Source of the DNA: Arthrobacter sp. KBS0703
Lineage (GTDB): Bacteria > Actinomycetota > Actinomycetes > Actinomycetales > Micrococcaceae
Direction of reading: 5' to 3'
NCBI RefSeq assembly: GCF_002008315.2
Contig: NZ_MVDG02000001.1
Location: 1,922,001 to 1,986,000, forward strand
DNA length: 64,000 nucleotides
Under the pieces are notes generated by a model. The model saw only the letters and a list, made by a program, of their open reading frames with translations. It searched no databases and was not told the DNA's origin. A program made the position numbers and the translations under genes. Below, one piece after another: positions 27,896 to 40,761 of this stretch (the stretch's first letter is position 1; each line of letters opens with the position of its first letter).

Positions 27896-30852
27896 CTTTG
27901 CGGGTCCCTTCGGGGTCAAAAAGTACGGTTTCAGCGACAACAACGTCAACGAGCTGGTTTCCGGCGGCGGCCACGAGGGTCTCGCCGATGCGGTTGCGGC
28001 CGTTCTTGATCAGAGCCAGGGCGAAGGACCTGCCCAGGGCGGCGGAGTGGTAGCTGGAGGTCACAAAGCCCTCCATGGGAACGGGTCCGTAGGCGGAGTT
28101 CACAGGAATGCCCTTTTCCACCAGCTGGGTCCCTTCCGGCAACCGGATGGTCCCATCAATGGGCAGGACGCTGACCAGGTGCTTACGGTCTGCGCGCCGG
28201 GCGTCGGCGCGTGCGTAGGAGCGCTTGCCGATGAAGTCCTTGGCCTTCGAGACCACCCATTCCATCCCTGCGTCCTGCGGGGTGACGGTGCCGTCGGTGT
28301 CCTGGCCGACGATCGGGTAGCCCTTCTCGGCGCGGAGCACGTGCATGGTTTCGGTGCCGTACGGGGTGATGTCGAACTCGGCCCCGGCGGCGGCCACGGC
28401 TTCCCAGGTGTTCAGCCCGTACCAAGCAGGCACGTTGATCTCGTAGGCCAGTTCGCCGGAGAACGAGATCCGGCAGATCCGGGCTTTCACGCCGGAGGCG
28501 AGGGTGGTTTCGCGGAAGGTCATGAACGGGAACGCCTCGGCGTCGAGTCCGCCGTTGGCGGCGAGTTCGGGTGCCACCTTGGCGATCACCGCGCGGGATT
28601 TGGGCCCGACGACGGCAATCGTGGACCACTGTTCGGTCACCGAGGTGCAGTGCACGTCCAGCTCGGGCCATTCGGTCTGCAGCCATTCCTCCAGCCAGTC
28701 CAGAACCTTCGCGGCGCCGCCGGTGGTGGTGGTCATGAAGAACCGGTCCTCGTCGAGGCGCAGGGTCACGCCGTCGTCGAAGATCATGCCGTCAGCCATG
28801 CACATGACGCCGTAGCGGGCGGATCCAGGGGCAAGCTTCTTGAAGGCGTTGGTGTAGATCCGGTTGAGGAACTCACCGGCATCCTTGCCCCGGATTTCGA
28901 TCTTGCCGAGTGTGGTGGCGTCCATGAAGCCCACGGATTCGCGGACGGCGGCGCACTCGCGCAGCACGGCGGTGTCCATGTCCTCCCCGTCCTGCGGGTA
29001 GTACCAGGGCCGCTTCCACTGCCCCACATCTTCGAACAGTGCGCCCTGTGCGACGTGCCACGGGTGGATGGACGTGACGCGGGCGGGATCGAACAGTTCG
29101 CCGCGCTGGCGTCCGGCGAGTGCCGCGAACGCCACGGGGGTGAACGGCGCCCGGTAGGTGGTGGTGCCGATGTCGCCGATGCCGCGGGACGCTTCGCCCG
29201 CCTGCCGGAGCGCGGCGGCGATGACGCCTATCGCGTTGACGCCGGAGGTCTTACCCTGATCGTTCGCGGTGCTGATGGAGGTGTAGCGCTTGATGTGCTC
29301 CACGGACCGCATCCCGGCCCCGGTGGACCGGAGGACGTCGGCCACGGACTGGTCACGCTGGAAGTCGACGAAGTGGTGGTGCCAGTCATCCGGCGTGCCG
29401 GCCTGCCCGGGGACCAGCCACAGCTGGCGGGTGGGACCGGATGCTTTCGGCTCGCCGATCACGGCCGGCTCGACGGCGGATTCGAAGCCCGCGGCGATCG
29501 CAGCCGACGCTCCGGCGGAGATGCCTTCGGCGAGGCAATCGTCGAGTTCGAAGCTGCCGCGGCCCGAGCCGACCACCTGCTGGTTCGGGACCACGGTGCT
29601 CGGCACGAAGGCCGCCAGATCCTCGTCCCAGCGCAGCTTGCCCTGCCGCTGCGAGTGCAGGTGCACCAGCGGGCTCCAGCCGCCGGAGACTGCCAGCAGG
29701 TCGCAGGCGATCTCTTCGATGCCTGAGGTGAGTTCGCCGTCGTCGCTGATGCTGCGGACGGTAACGGAGCTCAGCCGGCCGGTGTTTGTTCCGGCCGCGC
29801 CGGACGCGGAGGCCGCGGTGTCGGCAACCGCGCTGCCGATCAGCACGCGGGTCCCCGCTTCGACGGCGGCGGCAGCCACCGGGGTGAGGCGGGGACGGGC
29901 ATCGACGACGGCCGCTGACCTTCACGCCGGCGGCGCGCAGGTCCGCGGCCAGGGCGTAGGCGGTGTCGTTGGTGGTGCCGATGACCACGCGCTGGCCGGC
30001 GGCGACGGCGTAGCGGTTGAGGTAGCTGCGGACGGCCGAGGCGAGCATGATGCCGGGGCGGTCGTTGTTCTCGAAGACAAGCGGGCGTTCGTGGGCGCCC
30101 GGAGCCAGGACAACCTGGTTGGCACGGATGTGCCAAATCCGCTGCCGGGAGACGCCGGGGGCTGCCGGGCTGGACAGGTGGTCGGTGCGGTTCTGGACGG
30201 CGATGACGTAGTTGGCGTCGTAGGCGCCGAAGGCCGTGGTGCGGTTCAGGACCGTGCATTCGGCCGCGGAGACGAGCTCGGCCTCGACGTCCGCCACCCA
30301 CTCCAGCGCTGGCTTGCCCTCGATGGTCTCGCCGAGTTCAGGTGCCGTGGATCCGGAGAGGAGCGAGCCGCCCAGTTCGGGCTGGTCGTCCATGAGGATC
30401 ACACGGGCTCCGGTGCGGACCGCTTCACGGGCCGCGGCCAGGCCTGCGGGGCCGCCGCCGACCACCAGGACATCGGTGTGGACGTACTTCTTGTCATACT
30501 CCGCGCGGTCCTCCTCAGGATCCAGGCGGCCCAGGCCGTTAAGCAGTTCAGCCTTCAGGCCGTCCACCAGGGTGACGGTGGTGGCGGGGAGCATGGACTC
30601 GGCCACGTGGCCCGGGAAGCGCGGCGCGATCTTCACCAGCGCGTTGGGTTCCTCCACGCCTGCGGACATGATGCCGCGGGGCCGGTCCTCGTAGAGCGAC
30701 TTGCCGACGGCGATCCGGCCGTTGGCGAGCAGGGCCGAGGCCAGCGTGTCTCCGGGGTGGCCGGTGAATTCCTCACCGTCCACGGTGAAACGCCAGGAGA
30801 TGGTGCGGTCGATGCGTCCGCCGGCGGCCAGGCGGGCGTTGTGGGAAGTCAC
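27888..30852 (-). pseudogene. soxA: Sarcosine oxidase alpha subunit, full length but frameshifted once
   Basis: The alpha subunit of about 985 residues carries NAD binding in its first half and the tetrahydrofolate/GcvT domain in the second, so sarcosine is oxidised to glycine, H2O2 and 5,10-methylene-THF. The frame from 30852 shows [39 protein letters not shown] and [21 protein letters not shown] single extra G at about 29911-29916 shifts it; the other frame runs [20 protein letters not shown] to 27888, ending with GcvT-like text ([20 protein letters not shown]). All motifs are otherwise intact, so sequencing error is as likely as decay. If real, the four-subunit enzyme would be lost. Confidence 0.9.
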
Positions 30853-31268
30853 TTGGTTGCTCCTTCCGGGGCGGTGGTGCTGGCGGGTGCTGTGCTTGTG
30901 GCAATGCTGGTTGCAGCGATGCTGGGAGACGCGGTCCCGGTGGTGGTGCTGTCCGGGGCGGTGCTGGCAGTGCCGAACTCAGGTGCCGGGGCGGCCTTGT
31001 CAGGCCGGAGCGCGCCCATGGGGTAGATGGCCTGGATTTCGTAGCTGACCGTGTCACGGAGCATGTTGAACCACTGGCGGCAGCCGGTGCTGTGCAGCCA
31101 GCGCTCGGCAAACGCGCCCTTGGTGTTGTCCCGGTAAAACAGGAACTCGGCCCATTCGCGATCATTCAGCTCGTTCGGGTTTTCCGGATAGGCCACGTGG
31201 GCCTGGCCGCCGTAGTGGAATTCGGTCTCGTCGCGCGAGCCGCAGTTGGGGCAGGAAATGAGCAGCAT
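30849..31268 (-). CDS. soxD: Sarcosine oxidase delta subunit with extended tail
   Basis: The ATG at 31268 ([20 protein letters not shown]) gives 139 residues; the family is usually about 100. Cys6 and Cys9, with His and Cys in [11 protein letters not shown], are the zinc ligands of the delta subunit. The family core ends near PMGALRP. About 45 further residues are almost only Ala, Ser, Thr and Pro, a flexible tail not needed by the family. The stop overlaps the soxA start by four bases. It is one part of the SoxBDAG enzyme. Confidence 0.92.
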   Translation of the reverse strand: MLLISCPNCGSRDETEFHYGGQAHVAYPENPNELNDREWAEFLFYRDNTKGAFAERWLHSTGCRQWFNMLRDTVSYEIQAIYPMGALRPDKAAPAPEFGTASTAPDSTTTGTASPSIAATSIATSTAPASTTAPEGATK

Positions 31269-31294
31269 GTGCGTCTTCTTTCTAGTGGGCGCGG

Positions 31295-32515
31295 CTAGTG
31301 GGCAACGGCGGCGGCGCCGTGTTCGTCGATCAGGGCTCCGGTTTCGAAGCGTTCCAGCGCAAAGGGCTTGTTCAGCTTGTGCGGGGTGCCCGTGGCGATG
31401 GTGTGTGCGAACGTGAGCCCGGCAGCCGGGGTGCCCTTGAACCCGCCGGTGCCCCAGCCGCAGTTGACGAACATGTTGTCCACCGGTGTGGTGCCCACGA
31501 TGGGTGAGGCGTCCAGCGTGGTGTCCACGATCCCGCCCCAGGTCCGCAGCACATGCGCCCGGGCGAAGATGGGGAACAGCTCGACGGCCGCTGCCATCTG
31601 GTGCTCGATCACGTGGAAGGACCCGCGCTGGCCGTAGCCGTTGTAGGAGTCCACGCCGGCGCCCATGACCAGTTCGCCCTTGTGGGCCTGGGAGACGTAG
31701 ACGTGCACGTGGTTGGACATGACCACCGTGGGGTGGATCGGCTCGTGCAGTTCGGAGACCAGCGCCTGGAGCGGGTGCGACTGGATGGGGAGCCGGAAGC
31801 CGGCCATTTCGGCCAGGACCGAGCTGTGCCCGGCGGCGCACAGGCCCACCTTTTCGGTGTTGATGGTGCCGCGGTTGGTCTTGACGCCCACCACGCGGTT
31901 GCCGTCCTTGACGAAGCCGGTGACTTCGCAGTTCTGGATGATGTCCACGCCGAGTTCGTCGCACTTGCGGGCGAATGCCCAGGCCACGTGGTCGTGCTTG
32001 GCGATGCCGGCGCGCGGCTGGTACGTGGCGCCCATGACGGGGTAACGGATGTTGTCGCTGATGTTCAGGATGGGGCAGAGTTCCTTGACCTGGTCCGGCT
32101 CCAGCCACTCCGCGTCCACACCGTTGAGCTTGTTCGCTCCCACGCGCCGGATGCTCTCGCGCACATCGCCCAGCGTGTGGGCCAGGTTCATGACGCCGCG
32201 CTGGCTGAACAGGAAGTCGTATTCGAGCTCCTCCGGCAGGATTTCCCAGAGCTTCAGCGCATGCTCGTAGATGGCCGCGCTCTCGTCCCAGAGGTAGTTG
32301 GAACGGATGATGGTGGTGTTCCGGGCCATGTTGCCGCCGGCCAGCCAGCCCTTTTCCAGGACGGCGATGTTGGTCATGCCGTGGTTCTTGGCCAGGAAGT
32401 AGGCGGTGGCCAGGCCGTGCCCGCCGCCACCAACGATGACTGCGTCATAGGAAGGCTTCGGGTCCGGGTTGTGCCAGAGGAATTCCGGGTGCTCCGGAAG
32501 CAGATCGGCCATCAT
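31295..32515 (-). CDS. soxB: Sarcosine oxidase beta subunit
   Basis: The 406-residue product has an N-terminal FAD-binding motif ([20 protein letters not shown]) and the family pattern [20 protein letters not shown] and [20 protein letters not shown]. In the heterotetrameric enzyme this chain binds FAD and covalent FMN and holds the sarcosine oxidation site. The N-terminus ([20 protein letters not shown]) is typical. It overlaps glyA by four bases and precedes soxD, the known SoxBDAG order. H2O2 from this enzyme fits with the catalase gene at 49482. Confidence 0.95.
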   Translation of the reverse strand: MMADLLPEHPEFLWHNPDPKPSYDAVIVGGGGHGLATAYFLAKNHGMTNIAVLEKGWLAGGNMARNTTIIRSNYLWDESAAIYEHALKLWEILPEELEYDFLFSQRGVMNLAHTLGDVRESIRRVGANKLNGVDAEWLEPDQVKELCPILNISDNIRYPVMGATYQPRAGIAKHDHVAWAFARKCDELGVDIIQNCEVTGFVKDGNRVVGVKTNRGTINTEKVGLCAAGHSSVLAEMAGFRLPIQSHPLQALVSELHEPIHPTVVMSNHVHVYVSQAHKGELVMGAGVDSYNGYGQRGSFHVIEHQMAAAVELFPIFARAHVLRTWGGIVDTTLDASPIVGTTPVDNMFVNCGWGTGGFKGTPAAGLTFAHTIATGTPHKLNKPFALERFETGALIDEHGAAAVAH

Positions 32516-33810
32516 GCCACCTGGTTCGCGTCAGAGGAGAGGTTGGGGTAGAGCGGGAACTTTCCGGCCAGGATTTCAACCCGCTGCCGCAGTTCCGCCA
32601 CGGTCTCGTCGCTGAACTCGCGCTTGAGCGCTGCGGCGATGATGTCCGCGACCTCGGTGAACTCCGCCTTTCCGAATCCACGCGTGGCCAGTGCCGGCGT
32701 GCCGATACGAAGACCGGAAGAGATCATCGGCGGACGCGGGTCGAACGGCACGGCGTTGCGGTTGACCGTGATGCCGATCCGGTGCAGGCGGTCTTCGCCC
32801 TGCTGGCCGTCCAGTTCCGAACTGCGGAGGTCCACCAGGACCAGGTGAACGTCGGTCCCACCGCTGACCACCGTCACGCCGGACTCTGCAACGTCGGCAG
32901 ACAGCATGCGTTCTGCGATGATGCGGGCGCCTTCCAGGGTGCGTTCCTGGCGGTCGCGGAACTCCGGCTCAGCGGCGAGCTTGAACGCCACGGCCTTCGC
33001 GGCAATGACGTGCTCCAGCGGGCCACCCTGCTGTCCGGGGAACACCGCGGAGTTGACCTTCTTGGCGAGGTCGGCGTCGTTGGTCAGGATCACGCCACCG
33101 CGCGGGCCGCCAAGGGTCTTGTGGGTGGTGCTCGTGACGATGTGGGCGTGAGGCACGGGGCTGGGGTGGAGCCCTGCGGCCACCAGGCCTGCGAAGTGGG
33201 CCATGTCCACCATCAGGTAGGCGCCTACCAGGTCCGCGATGCGGCGGAATTCGGCGAAGTCCAGCTGCCGGGAGTAGGCGGACCAGCCGGCGACGATGAG
33301 CTTCGGGCTGCTCTCAACCGCCAGGCGCTCAACCTCGGCCATGTCAATGGTATGGGTGTCTTCGCCGACTCCGTACGGGACCACTTTGTAGAGCTTGCCG
33401 GAGAAGTTGATCTTCATGCCGTGGGTCAGGTGGCCACCGTGTGCGAGGTTCAACCCCAGGATGGTGTCGCCGGGCTGGATCAGGGCGAACATCGCCGCTG
33501 CGTTGGCCTGGGCGCCGGAGTGCGGCTGAACATTGGCGAATTCGGAGCCGAACAATGACTTAAGACGGTCGATGGCCAGCTGCTCGACCACGTCAACGTG
33601 TTCGCAGCCGCCGTAGTAGCGCTTGCCCGGGTAGCCTTCGGCGTACTTGTTGGTGAGTACGGATCCCTGGGCCTCCATGACGGCAGTCGGCGCAAAGTTT
33701 TCGGAGGCGATCATCTCCAGCGTGCCCTGCTGGCGCAGGAGCTCCTGCTGAACGGCTGCGTGGATCGCAGGATCGGTCTCTGCGAGCGTACGGGTCAGAA
33801 CGTCGACCAT
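32512..33810 (-). CDS. glyA: Serine hydroxymethyltransferase
   Basis: The 432-residue PLP enzyme joins glycine and 5,10-methylene-THF to serine. The ATG follows aggagaaaag. Motifs are [38 protein letters not shown], the PLP lysine in [15 protein letters not shown] and [13 protein letters not shown]. It heads the glyA-soxBDAG run and would use the glycine and the one-carbon unit that SoxBDAG makes. An operator-like palindrome lies in its promoter region (33828-33850). Confidence 0.95.
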   Translation of the reverse strand: MVDVLTRTLAETDPAIHAAVQQELLRQQGTLEMIASENFAPTAVMEAQGSVLTNKYAEGYPGKRYYGGCEHVDVVEQLAIDRLKSLFGSEFANVQPHSGAQANAAAMFALIQPGDTILGLNLAHGGHLTHGMKINFSGKLYKVVPYGVGEDTHTIDMAEVERLAVESSPKLIVAGWSAYSRQLDFAEFRRIADLVGAYLMVDMAHFAGLVAAGLHPSPVPHAHIVTSTTHKTLGGPRGGVILTNDADLAKKVNSAVFPGQQGGPLEHVIAAKAVAFKLAAEPEFRDRQERTLEGARIIAERMLSADVAESGVTVVSGGTDVHLVLVDLRSSELDGQQGEDRLHRIGITVNRNAVPFDPRPPMISSGLRIGTPALATRGFGKAEFTEVADIIAAALKREFSDETVAELRQRVEILAGKFPLYPNLSSDANQVA

Positions 33811-33827
33811 CTTTTCTCCTCTGCTAT

Positions 33828-33850
33828 CTAATATCCTGTTGATATATTAG
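33828..33850. promoter_or_regulatory. Operator-like palindrome before glyA
   Basis: ctaatatc-ctgtt-gatatattag spans 33828-33850; inverted, its right arm reads ctaatatatcaac. Very similar sites lie at 34743, 40762 and 44666. It lies 18-40 bases upstream of the glyA ATG, where a repressor would block transcription. Binding by the neighbouring GntR protein is inferred. Confidence 0.55.
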
Positions 33851-33929
33851 TTTCGTGACTCAAGTATGCTATCCAGTCCAGTGGGTGTCAACAGATTTAT
33901 CCTGCCGTCCCAGGGGTGTCCCAGAGGTG

Positions 33930-33962
33930 CCAAGAGCGCGGCTGGAAGGGCCGCGCTCTTGG
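33930..33962. terminator. Hairpin after the GntR gene
   Basis: ccaagagcgcggc (33930-33942) pairs perfectly with gccgcgctcttgg (33950-33962) through a 7-base loop. It follows the GntR stop in the minus direction. No T-run follows, so strength is uncertain. Confidence 0.6.
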
Positions 33963-33988
33963 TAATACGTGGAGGGGCTGGGTTCAGA

Positions 33989-34666
33989 TCAGGTGAAAAG
34001 CGCCTTGCGGACGGCATCCTCGAATCCACTGACGTGGCTCCTCGCCAGGTCAGCGGCCCGCGCCTCATCGCCGTCAATCACAGCGCCGAGCAGGTCCAGG
34101 TGCTCACGCACGTGGCGGGAAAGATCGGGGAGGCGATCCAGCACCATGCACCAGATGCGTGTTGCGAGATTGTCGTACCGGATCAGGACGTCCTCAAGGT
34201 GGGGATTGCCCGCCGCCGCGTAGATGCCTTGATGGACGCGCGCATCCAGGCGCAGCGTTTCGACGACGGAGGCCGCATGGGTATCGAAGGATTCAACAGC
34301 CCGCATCACAGCCCGCAGCTGCTCCCGCTGCCATTCCGTGGCCACCCTGGCGGCACGGGACGCAGCGAGTGGTTCAAGTTGCGTCCGGATTTCCGAAATG
34401 AAAGCAAGGTCGGTTACCTCCACGCGGGTGGCAAAGGTGCCCCTGCGCGGATACGAAACCACCAGGCGGTCAAGCTCAAGCCGCTTCAAAGCTTCCCGCA
34501 CCGGAGTCCGCCCCATGCCGAGGTCCTTGGCGAGGTGGTCGTCATTAAGGAGATCGCCGGGTTTGATCTCAAGCATCAGCAGCCGGTCGCGGATACGCTC
34601 GTAGGCCCCGTCCGCCAACGACTTCTTGGCTGCATCTTCCACGATCGCCAACGCTTCAACTGCCAT
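33989..34666 (-). CDS. GntR/FCD-family regulator of the sarcosine-folate region
   Basis: The 225-residue FadR-type protein has a winged helix (LLNDDHLAKDLGMGRTPVRE; SYPRRGTFATRVE) and an FCD effector domain (ISEIRTQLEPLAASRAARVA; DARVHQGIYAAAGNPHLEDV). It lies upstream of glyA and divergent from purU, with operator-like sites on both sides. A related GntR gene is at 39999. It probably senses a betaine-pathway metabolite, which cannot be named from sequence. Confidence 0.9.
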   Translation of the reverse strand: MAVEALAIVEDAAKKSLADGAYERIRDRLLMLEIKPGDLLNDDHLAKDLGMGRTPVREALKRLELDRLVVSYPRRGTFATRVEVTDLAFISEIRTQLEPLAASRAARVATEWQREQLRAVMRAVESFDTHAASVVETLRLDARVHQGIYAAAGNPHLEDVLIRYDNLATRIWCMVLDRLPDLSRHVREHLDLLGAVIDGDEARAADLARSHVSGFEDAVRKALFT

Positions 34667-34742
34667 AACCTGGACCCCTTTCCAATCAAGCCAAACAGGC
34701 TATTGACCTCGCCCACTGACCAGTATACGCTGATTCCCAACC

Positions 34743-34776
34743 CTAATATATCAGTTGGTAATCTGAGAATATATCT
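34743..34776. promoter_or_regulatory. Operator-like site between GntR and purU
   Basis: ctaatatatcagttgg (34743-34758) is followed by agaatatatctaac (about 34766-34779), in an AT-rich spot within the divergent region. The core atatatcagtt recurs inverted at 40762 and 44666. Confidence 0.55.
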
Positions 34777-34802
34777 AACGGGAAGATACCTAAGGAGGAG
34801 AC

Positions 34803-35717
34803 ATGACCCTAGTGGCAACAGACTCATCAACCAGCACGCTGACTCAGAACGACCCCCGCGTGAAGGACACGGCCCAGAAGTTCGTACTCACACTGTCGTG
34901 CGTCGAACGTGCCGGCATTGTCCAGGCGGTCACCACTTTCCTCTTCGAACGTGGCTTCAACATCGACGAGCACCAGCAGTTCGACGACGGGCTCCGCGAG
35001 ACGCTGCACCTGCGCACCGCATTCTCGGGTTCCCCCGAGTACACGCCGGAGCGGCTCCAGGAGGAGTTCAGCGCCATTGCGGATCGCTTCGAGATGAAGT
35101 TCAGCTTCCATGACCAGACCAAGCAGCGCATTCTGGTCATGGTGTCCAAGTTCGGCCACTGCCTGAATGACCTGATCTTCCGCTGGCGCGGCGGCAGCCT
35201 CGGTGGCGACATCGTCCTCGTGGTGTCCAATCATGAAACCCACCGGGCCATGGCCGATGCCGCCGGCCTGCCCTTCATCTACCTCCCCGTCACCCCCGAG
35301 ACGAAGGCAGACGCCGAGCAGCGCCTGCTGGACCTCGTCGACGAGCACAACATCGACCTCGTTGTGCTCGCCCGGTACATGCAGGTGCTCTCCGATGACC
35401 TCTGCCGCTCCCTTGAAGGCCGGGCCATCAACATCCACCATTCCTTCCTCCCTGGCTTCAAGGGAGCACGCCCGTACCACCAGGCGTACGACCGTGGCGT
35501 CAAACTGGTAGGTGCCACTGCCCACTACGTGACTGCTGAACTCGATGAAGGGCCAATCATCGAACAGGAAGTCATCCGGGTGGACCACAGCTACGGTCCC
35601 ACCGCACTGTCAACAGTCGGGCAGGATGCGGAAGCGCTGGCACTGTCCCGCGCCGTGCGGTGGCACTGCGAGCACCGTGTGTTGTTGGACCAAACCAGTA
35701 CTGTCGTGTTCCGGTAA
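34803..35717 (+). CDS. purU: 10-formyltetrahydrofolate hydrolase
   Basis: The ATG follows aaggaggag closely. The 304-residue product has an N-terminal ACT domain (FVLTLSCVERAGIVQAVTTF) and a C-terminal formyl-hydrolase domain with INIHHSFLPGFKGARPYHQA, GATAHYVTAELDEGPIIEQE and a GQDAEALALSRAVRW end. Catalytic Asn, His and Asp are visible. It frees formate and THF, which fits its role in the burning of one-carbon units here: formate would then go to the formate dehydrogenase at 41701. It begins the plus-strand operon with the dimethylglycine oxidase gene. Confidence 0.95.
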   Translation: MTLVATDSSTSTLTQNDPRVKDTAQKFVLTLSCVERAGIVQAVTTFLFERGFNIDEHQQFDDGLRETLHLRTAFSGSPEYTPERLQEEFSAIADRFEMKFSFHDQTKQRILVMVSKFGHCLNDLIFRWRGGSLGGDIVLVVSNHETHRAMADAAGLPFIYLPVTPETKADAEQRLLDLVDEHNIDLVVLARYMQVLSDDLCRSLEGRAINIHHSFLPGFKGARPYHQAYDRGVKLVGATAHYVTAELDEGPIIEQEVIRVDHSYGPTALSTVGQDAEALALSRAVRWHCEHRVLLDQTSTVVFR

Positions 35718-38264
<2,547 letters not shown>

Positions 38265-38289
38265 CAGCCGCCGGGCCATTCAAGGGCAC

Positions 38290-38337
38290 GCGGCCCGGAC
38301 TCATTTCCTCGCAACCAGAGTCCGGGCCGCTGCTTTT
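38290..38337 (+). terminator. Terminator after dimethylglycine oxidase
   Basis: gcggcccggactc (38290-38302) pairs with gagtccgggccgc (38318-38330), a 13-bp stem, then tgctttt. It implies that the next gene has its own promoter or lives on read-through. Confidence 0.8.
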
Positions 38338-38395
38338 CCATGGCCCGTCCCATGCCCAGGCCAGTCGACTAGAGCTTCAGCCCCCAGGAAGACAC

Positions 38396-39022
38396 ATGAT
38401 CAGTTCAGAAACAATAAACGACTACCTCGCCAGGCTTGCCTCGCGCGAACCCACCCCCGGCGGCGGCGCAGCGGCGGCTCTCCACGCCGCCCAGGGGGCG
38501 GCGCTTGTCGCCATGGTGGCCAGGTACACCACCGGCACGAGATACGAACAGCACGCCGAACTCGTCGCCAGGATCATTAGCAGCGCCGACGGCCTGGTGG
38601 CCCAGGCCCTGCGCCTCGCGGACGCCGACCAGCACGCGTTCCAAGGCGTCATTGACGCGTACAAGCTCCCCGCCGGTACTTACGACCTCAAGGCTGCACG
38701 GACAGCGTCCATCCAGGACGCGCTCGTCCAGGCCGCGGAAACACCGGCACAACTGATCCTCCTAGCCGGCGCCGTCGTGGATCTTGCCACGGAACTGTTC
38801 GAGGTGGCCAATGCCAACGTGATCAGTGACGTCGCCGCGGCCGTCGACGCTGCCCGGGCAGCCGCCACCACCGCACGGGTGAACATCGACATCAACGTGG
38901 TGGCCATCAAGGACAACGAAACACGTTCCCGGCTGGCTGCCCAGACCGATGGCCTTGAGGAAAGGGTCATCCTGGCGGCCGACTCGCTGGTGAAGCGCGT
39001 ACGCGAAAGGATTCTCGGTTGA
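38396..39022 (+). CDS. fchA: Cyclodeaminase/cyclohydrolase family protein
   Basis: The 208-residue, all-helical protein matches formiminotetrahydrofolate cyclodeaminases and methenyl-THF cyclohydrolases: the start SETINDYLARLASREPTPGG, then GGAAAALHAAQGAALVAMVA, GVIDAYKLP and a C-terminal NINVVAIKD region. The family forms or opens 5,10-methenyl-THF. Next to folD, with which it overlaps (TTGA), it likely helps turn methylene-THF into 10-formyl-THF for PurU. Which of the two activities it has cannot be decided. Confidence 0.85.
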   Translation: MISSETINDYLARLASREPTPGGGAAAALHAAQGAALVAMVARYTTGTRYEQHAELVARIISSADGLVAQALRLADADQHAFQGVIDAYKLPAGTYDLKAARTASIQDALVQAAETPAQLILLAGAVVDLATELFEVANANVISDVAAAVDAARAAATTARVNIDINVVAIKDNETRSRLAAQTDGLEERVILAADSLVKRVRERILG

Positions 39023-39894
39023 GCACCACACTCCTCTCTGGACGAAACCTGGCAAAGCTCATCCAGCAGAAGGCCCACGACGAAGCCCGGAACCTCGAAA
39101 CTGACGGCCTGCGCCCCACCCTTGCAGTGGTTGTGGCCACTGACGACGGCTCCACGCACTGGTATGTGCGGTCCATCGAACGGGCTGCAGAAGGCGCCGG
39201 CATTAATTGCCGGATCGTGGACCTTGGCCACGACGCGACAGGACAGGTGCTGGCCTCTGTCCTGAAGGACCTCAGCTCCGAGCCGTCAGTCAACGGCATC
39301 ATCCTGCAGACGCCCTTGCCTCCCGGCGTCGATGCAGATGCCCTGGTGGGGCACATCGCCCCCGAGAAAGACATCGACGGCGCGAATCCGCTGAGCCTTG
39401 GCCGCCTCGCTGTCGGCCAGCCCTCGTTCGCCCCTGCCACGGCACGGGCCGTCACGGAGATCCTTGACCACTTCGACATCCCGGTGGCGGGCCGGAACGT
39501 CGTCGTGATTGGACGTTCCGCCGTCGTCGGAAAACCGCTGTCCCTGCTGCTGATGGAACGCGACGCCACCGTCACCGTTTGCCACTCCAGGTCAGGGGCG
39601 CTGGAGAAATACACCAAGACGGCCGACGTCGTGGTGGTCGCCGCCGGGCGCACCGGCCTGCTGAACGGCGGCCACATTTCCTCCGGGGCCGTTGTGATCG
39701 ACGTCGGCACCAACGTCCTTTCCGACGGGTCCCTCGTGGGGGACGTGGACGAAGCCAGCGTCCGGGGCATCGCCGGGGCGCTAACGCCAGTTCCGGGTGG
39801 CGTCGGCTCAGTCACCACGTCCCTGCTTCTCCTGCACACCACCGAGGCCGCGCGGGAACAGTCGCGTGCCTTGGTCCGGGGAACAGCCGGGTGA
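39019..39894 (+). CDS. folD: Methylenetetrahydrofolate dehydrogenase/cyclohydrolase
   Basis: A TTG start overlaps the previous stop and gives 291 residues, the usual length. Motifs are the substrate-binding NGIILQTPLPPGVDAD (about residues 94-109), GRSAVVGKPLSLLLMERDAT in the NADP site and ALTPVPGGVGSVTTSLLL. The catalytic Lys of the YxxxK type (here YVRSIERA) shows a change: the usual Lys is replaced by Glu or Arg, so the cyclohydrolase site may be altered. That would make sense of the neighbouring cyclodeaminase. It makes NADPH. Confidence 0.92.
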   Translation: MSTTLLSGRNLAKLIQQKAHDEARNLETDGLRPTLAVVVATDDGSTHWYVRSIERAAEGAGINCRIVDLGHDATGQVLASVLKDLSSEPSVNGIILQTPLPPGVDADALVGHIAPEKDIDGANPLSLGRLAVGQPSFAPATARAVTEILDHFDIPVAGRNVVVIGRSAVVGKPLSLLLMERDATVTVCHSRSGALEKYTKTADVVVVAAGRTGLLNGGHISSGAVVIDVGTNVLSDGSLVGDVDEASVRGIAGALTPVPGGVGSVTTSLLLLHTTEAAREQSRALVRGTAG

Positions 39895-39936
39895 TCCTCG
39901 GCAGGCTCCCCGGCTACGCCTAGGACTTGTTGTTGT

Positions 39937-39979
39937 CTTCGCGCCCGTGCAGATCCATGTGATCTGAACGGGCGCGAAG
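39937..39979. terminator. Two-way terminator between folD and the second GntR
   Basis: cttcgcgcccgt (39937-39948) pairs perfectly with acgggcgcgaag (39968-39979). It sits between two converging genes, with T-rich ttgttgttgtc before it for the minus direction. Confidence 0.75.
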
Positions 39980-39998
39980 GCCGTGTCCTGCCAAGGGG

Positions 39999-40700
39999 CT
40001 ACAGGACGGCCCTGATGAGGTTCTCAAAGTCCGTCACATGCTTGGTGGTCAGCCGCGCAGCAGCTTCGGAGTCCCCTTCCGCGATGCACTCGAGCAGCTC
40101 AATGTGCTGGGCAATATGCTCGGATACCGGAGGAAGTTTCTCCAGCACAAGGCTCCAGATGCGCGTCGCAAGGTTGTCGTACCGGATCAGGACATCCTCA
40201 AGATGCCGGCTCCCCGTGGCTCTGTAGATCATCCGGTGGACCCTCATGTCCAGGCGCATCAGGTCCCGCTGGGAGTGTGTGCTTGGCAGGAGCTGGCCCA
40301 CTTCCGTGGCAAATTCCTTGATCTCCTGGCGGAGCTGCGGCGACGCCATCCGGGCTGCCCGTGCTGCGGCCGCAGGCTCCAGAAGCTGCCGGATTTCGGA
40401 GATTTCAGCCAGATCCGTGATGTCCACCCCGGCGGCGAAGGTTCCGCGGCGGGGGTACGCCACCACCAGGTGGTCGCTCTCAAGGCGCTTCATGGCTTCC
40501 CGGATGGGTGTCCTTCCCACTCCGAGCCGCCTGGAAATCACTTCGTCATTCAATGGTTCGCCAGGCTTGATGTCCAAAACGATCAGTTCATCACAGAGCA
40601 CCCTGTAGGCGAAGTCGGCGAAGGACTCCTCCTCCTGCCTTGCTGGCAGGAAGGGCCCTCCAATATCCGACGGTAGTTCTCCACCGTTTACCATTTCCAA
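39999..40700 (-). CDS. GntR/FCD-family regulator (second copy)
   Basis: The 233-residue FadR-type protein resembles the one at 33989: EPLNDEVISRRLGVGRTPIR, YPRRGTFAAGVDITDLAEIS and HLEDVLIRYDNLATRIW are shared blocks. So a duplicated regulator pair sits in the locus. It is divergent from the MetF-like gene, with a TGATATATCA site between them (40765-40774). It may sense another intermediate of the pathway; the ligand is unknown. Confidence 0.9.
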   Translation of the reverse strand: MEMVNGGELPSDIGGPFLPARQEEESFADFAYRVLCDELIVLDIKPGEPLNDEVISRRLGVGRTPIREAMKRLESDHLVVAYPRRGTFAAGVDITDLAEISEIRQLLEPAAAARAARMASPQLRQEIKEFATEVGQLLPSTHSQRDLMRLDMRVHRMIYRATGSRHLEDVLIRYDNLATRIWSLVLEKLPPVSEHIAQHIELLECIAEGDSEAAARLTTKHVTDFENLIRAVL

Positions 40701-40761
40701 GTCTCCTCCCGATGCACGGCTGAGCCTTGACGCGAAGGCCTCCTGTACATAGTATTCCTAG

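Noticed and set aside
27384..29726. 780-residue plus-strand frame opposite soxG and soxA
   Set aside because: Antisense to sarcosine oxidase genes, Gly/His/Val-rich and without motifs.
30849..32108. 419-residue reading of soxD
   Set aside because: The first 280 residues are an antisense-phase shadow of soxB; the ATG at 31268 starts with the true zinc motif.
33811..33988. Possible glycine riboswitch before glyA
   Set aside because: No paired aptamer-like conserved stretches were found; the region is instead an AT-rich palindrome and a hairpin.
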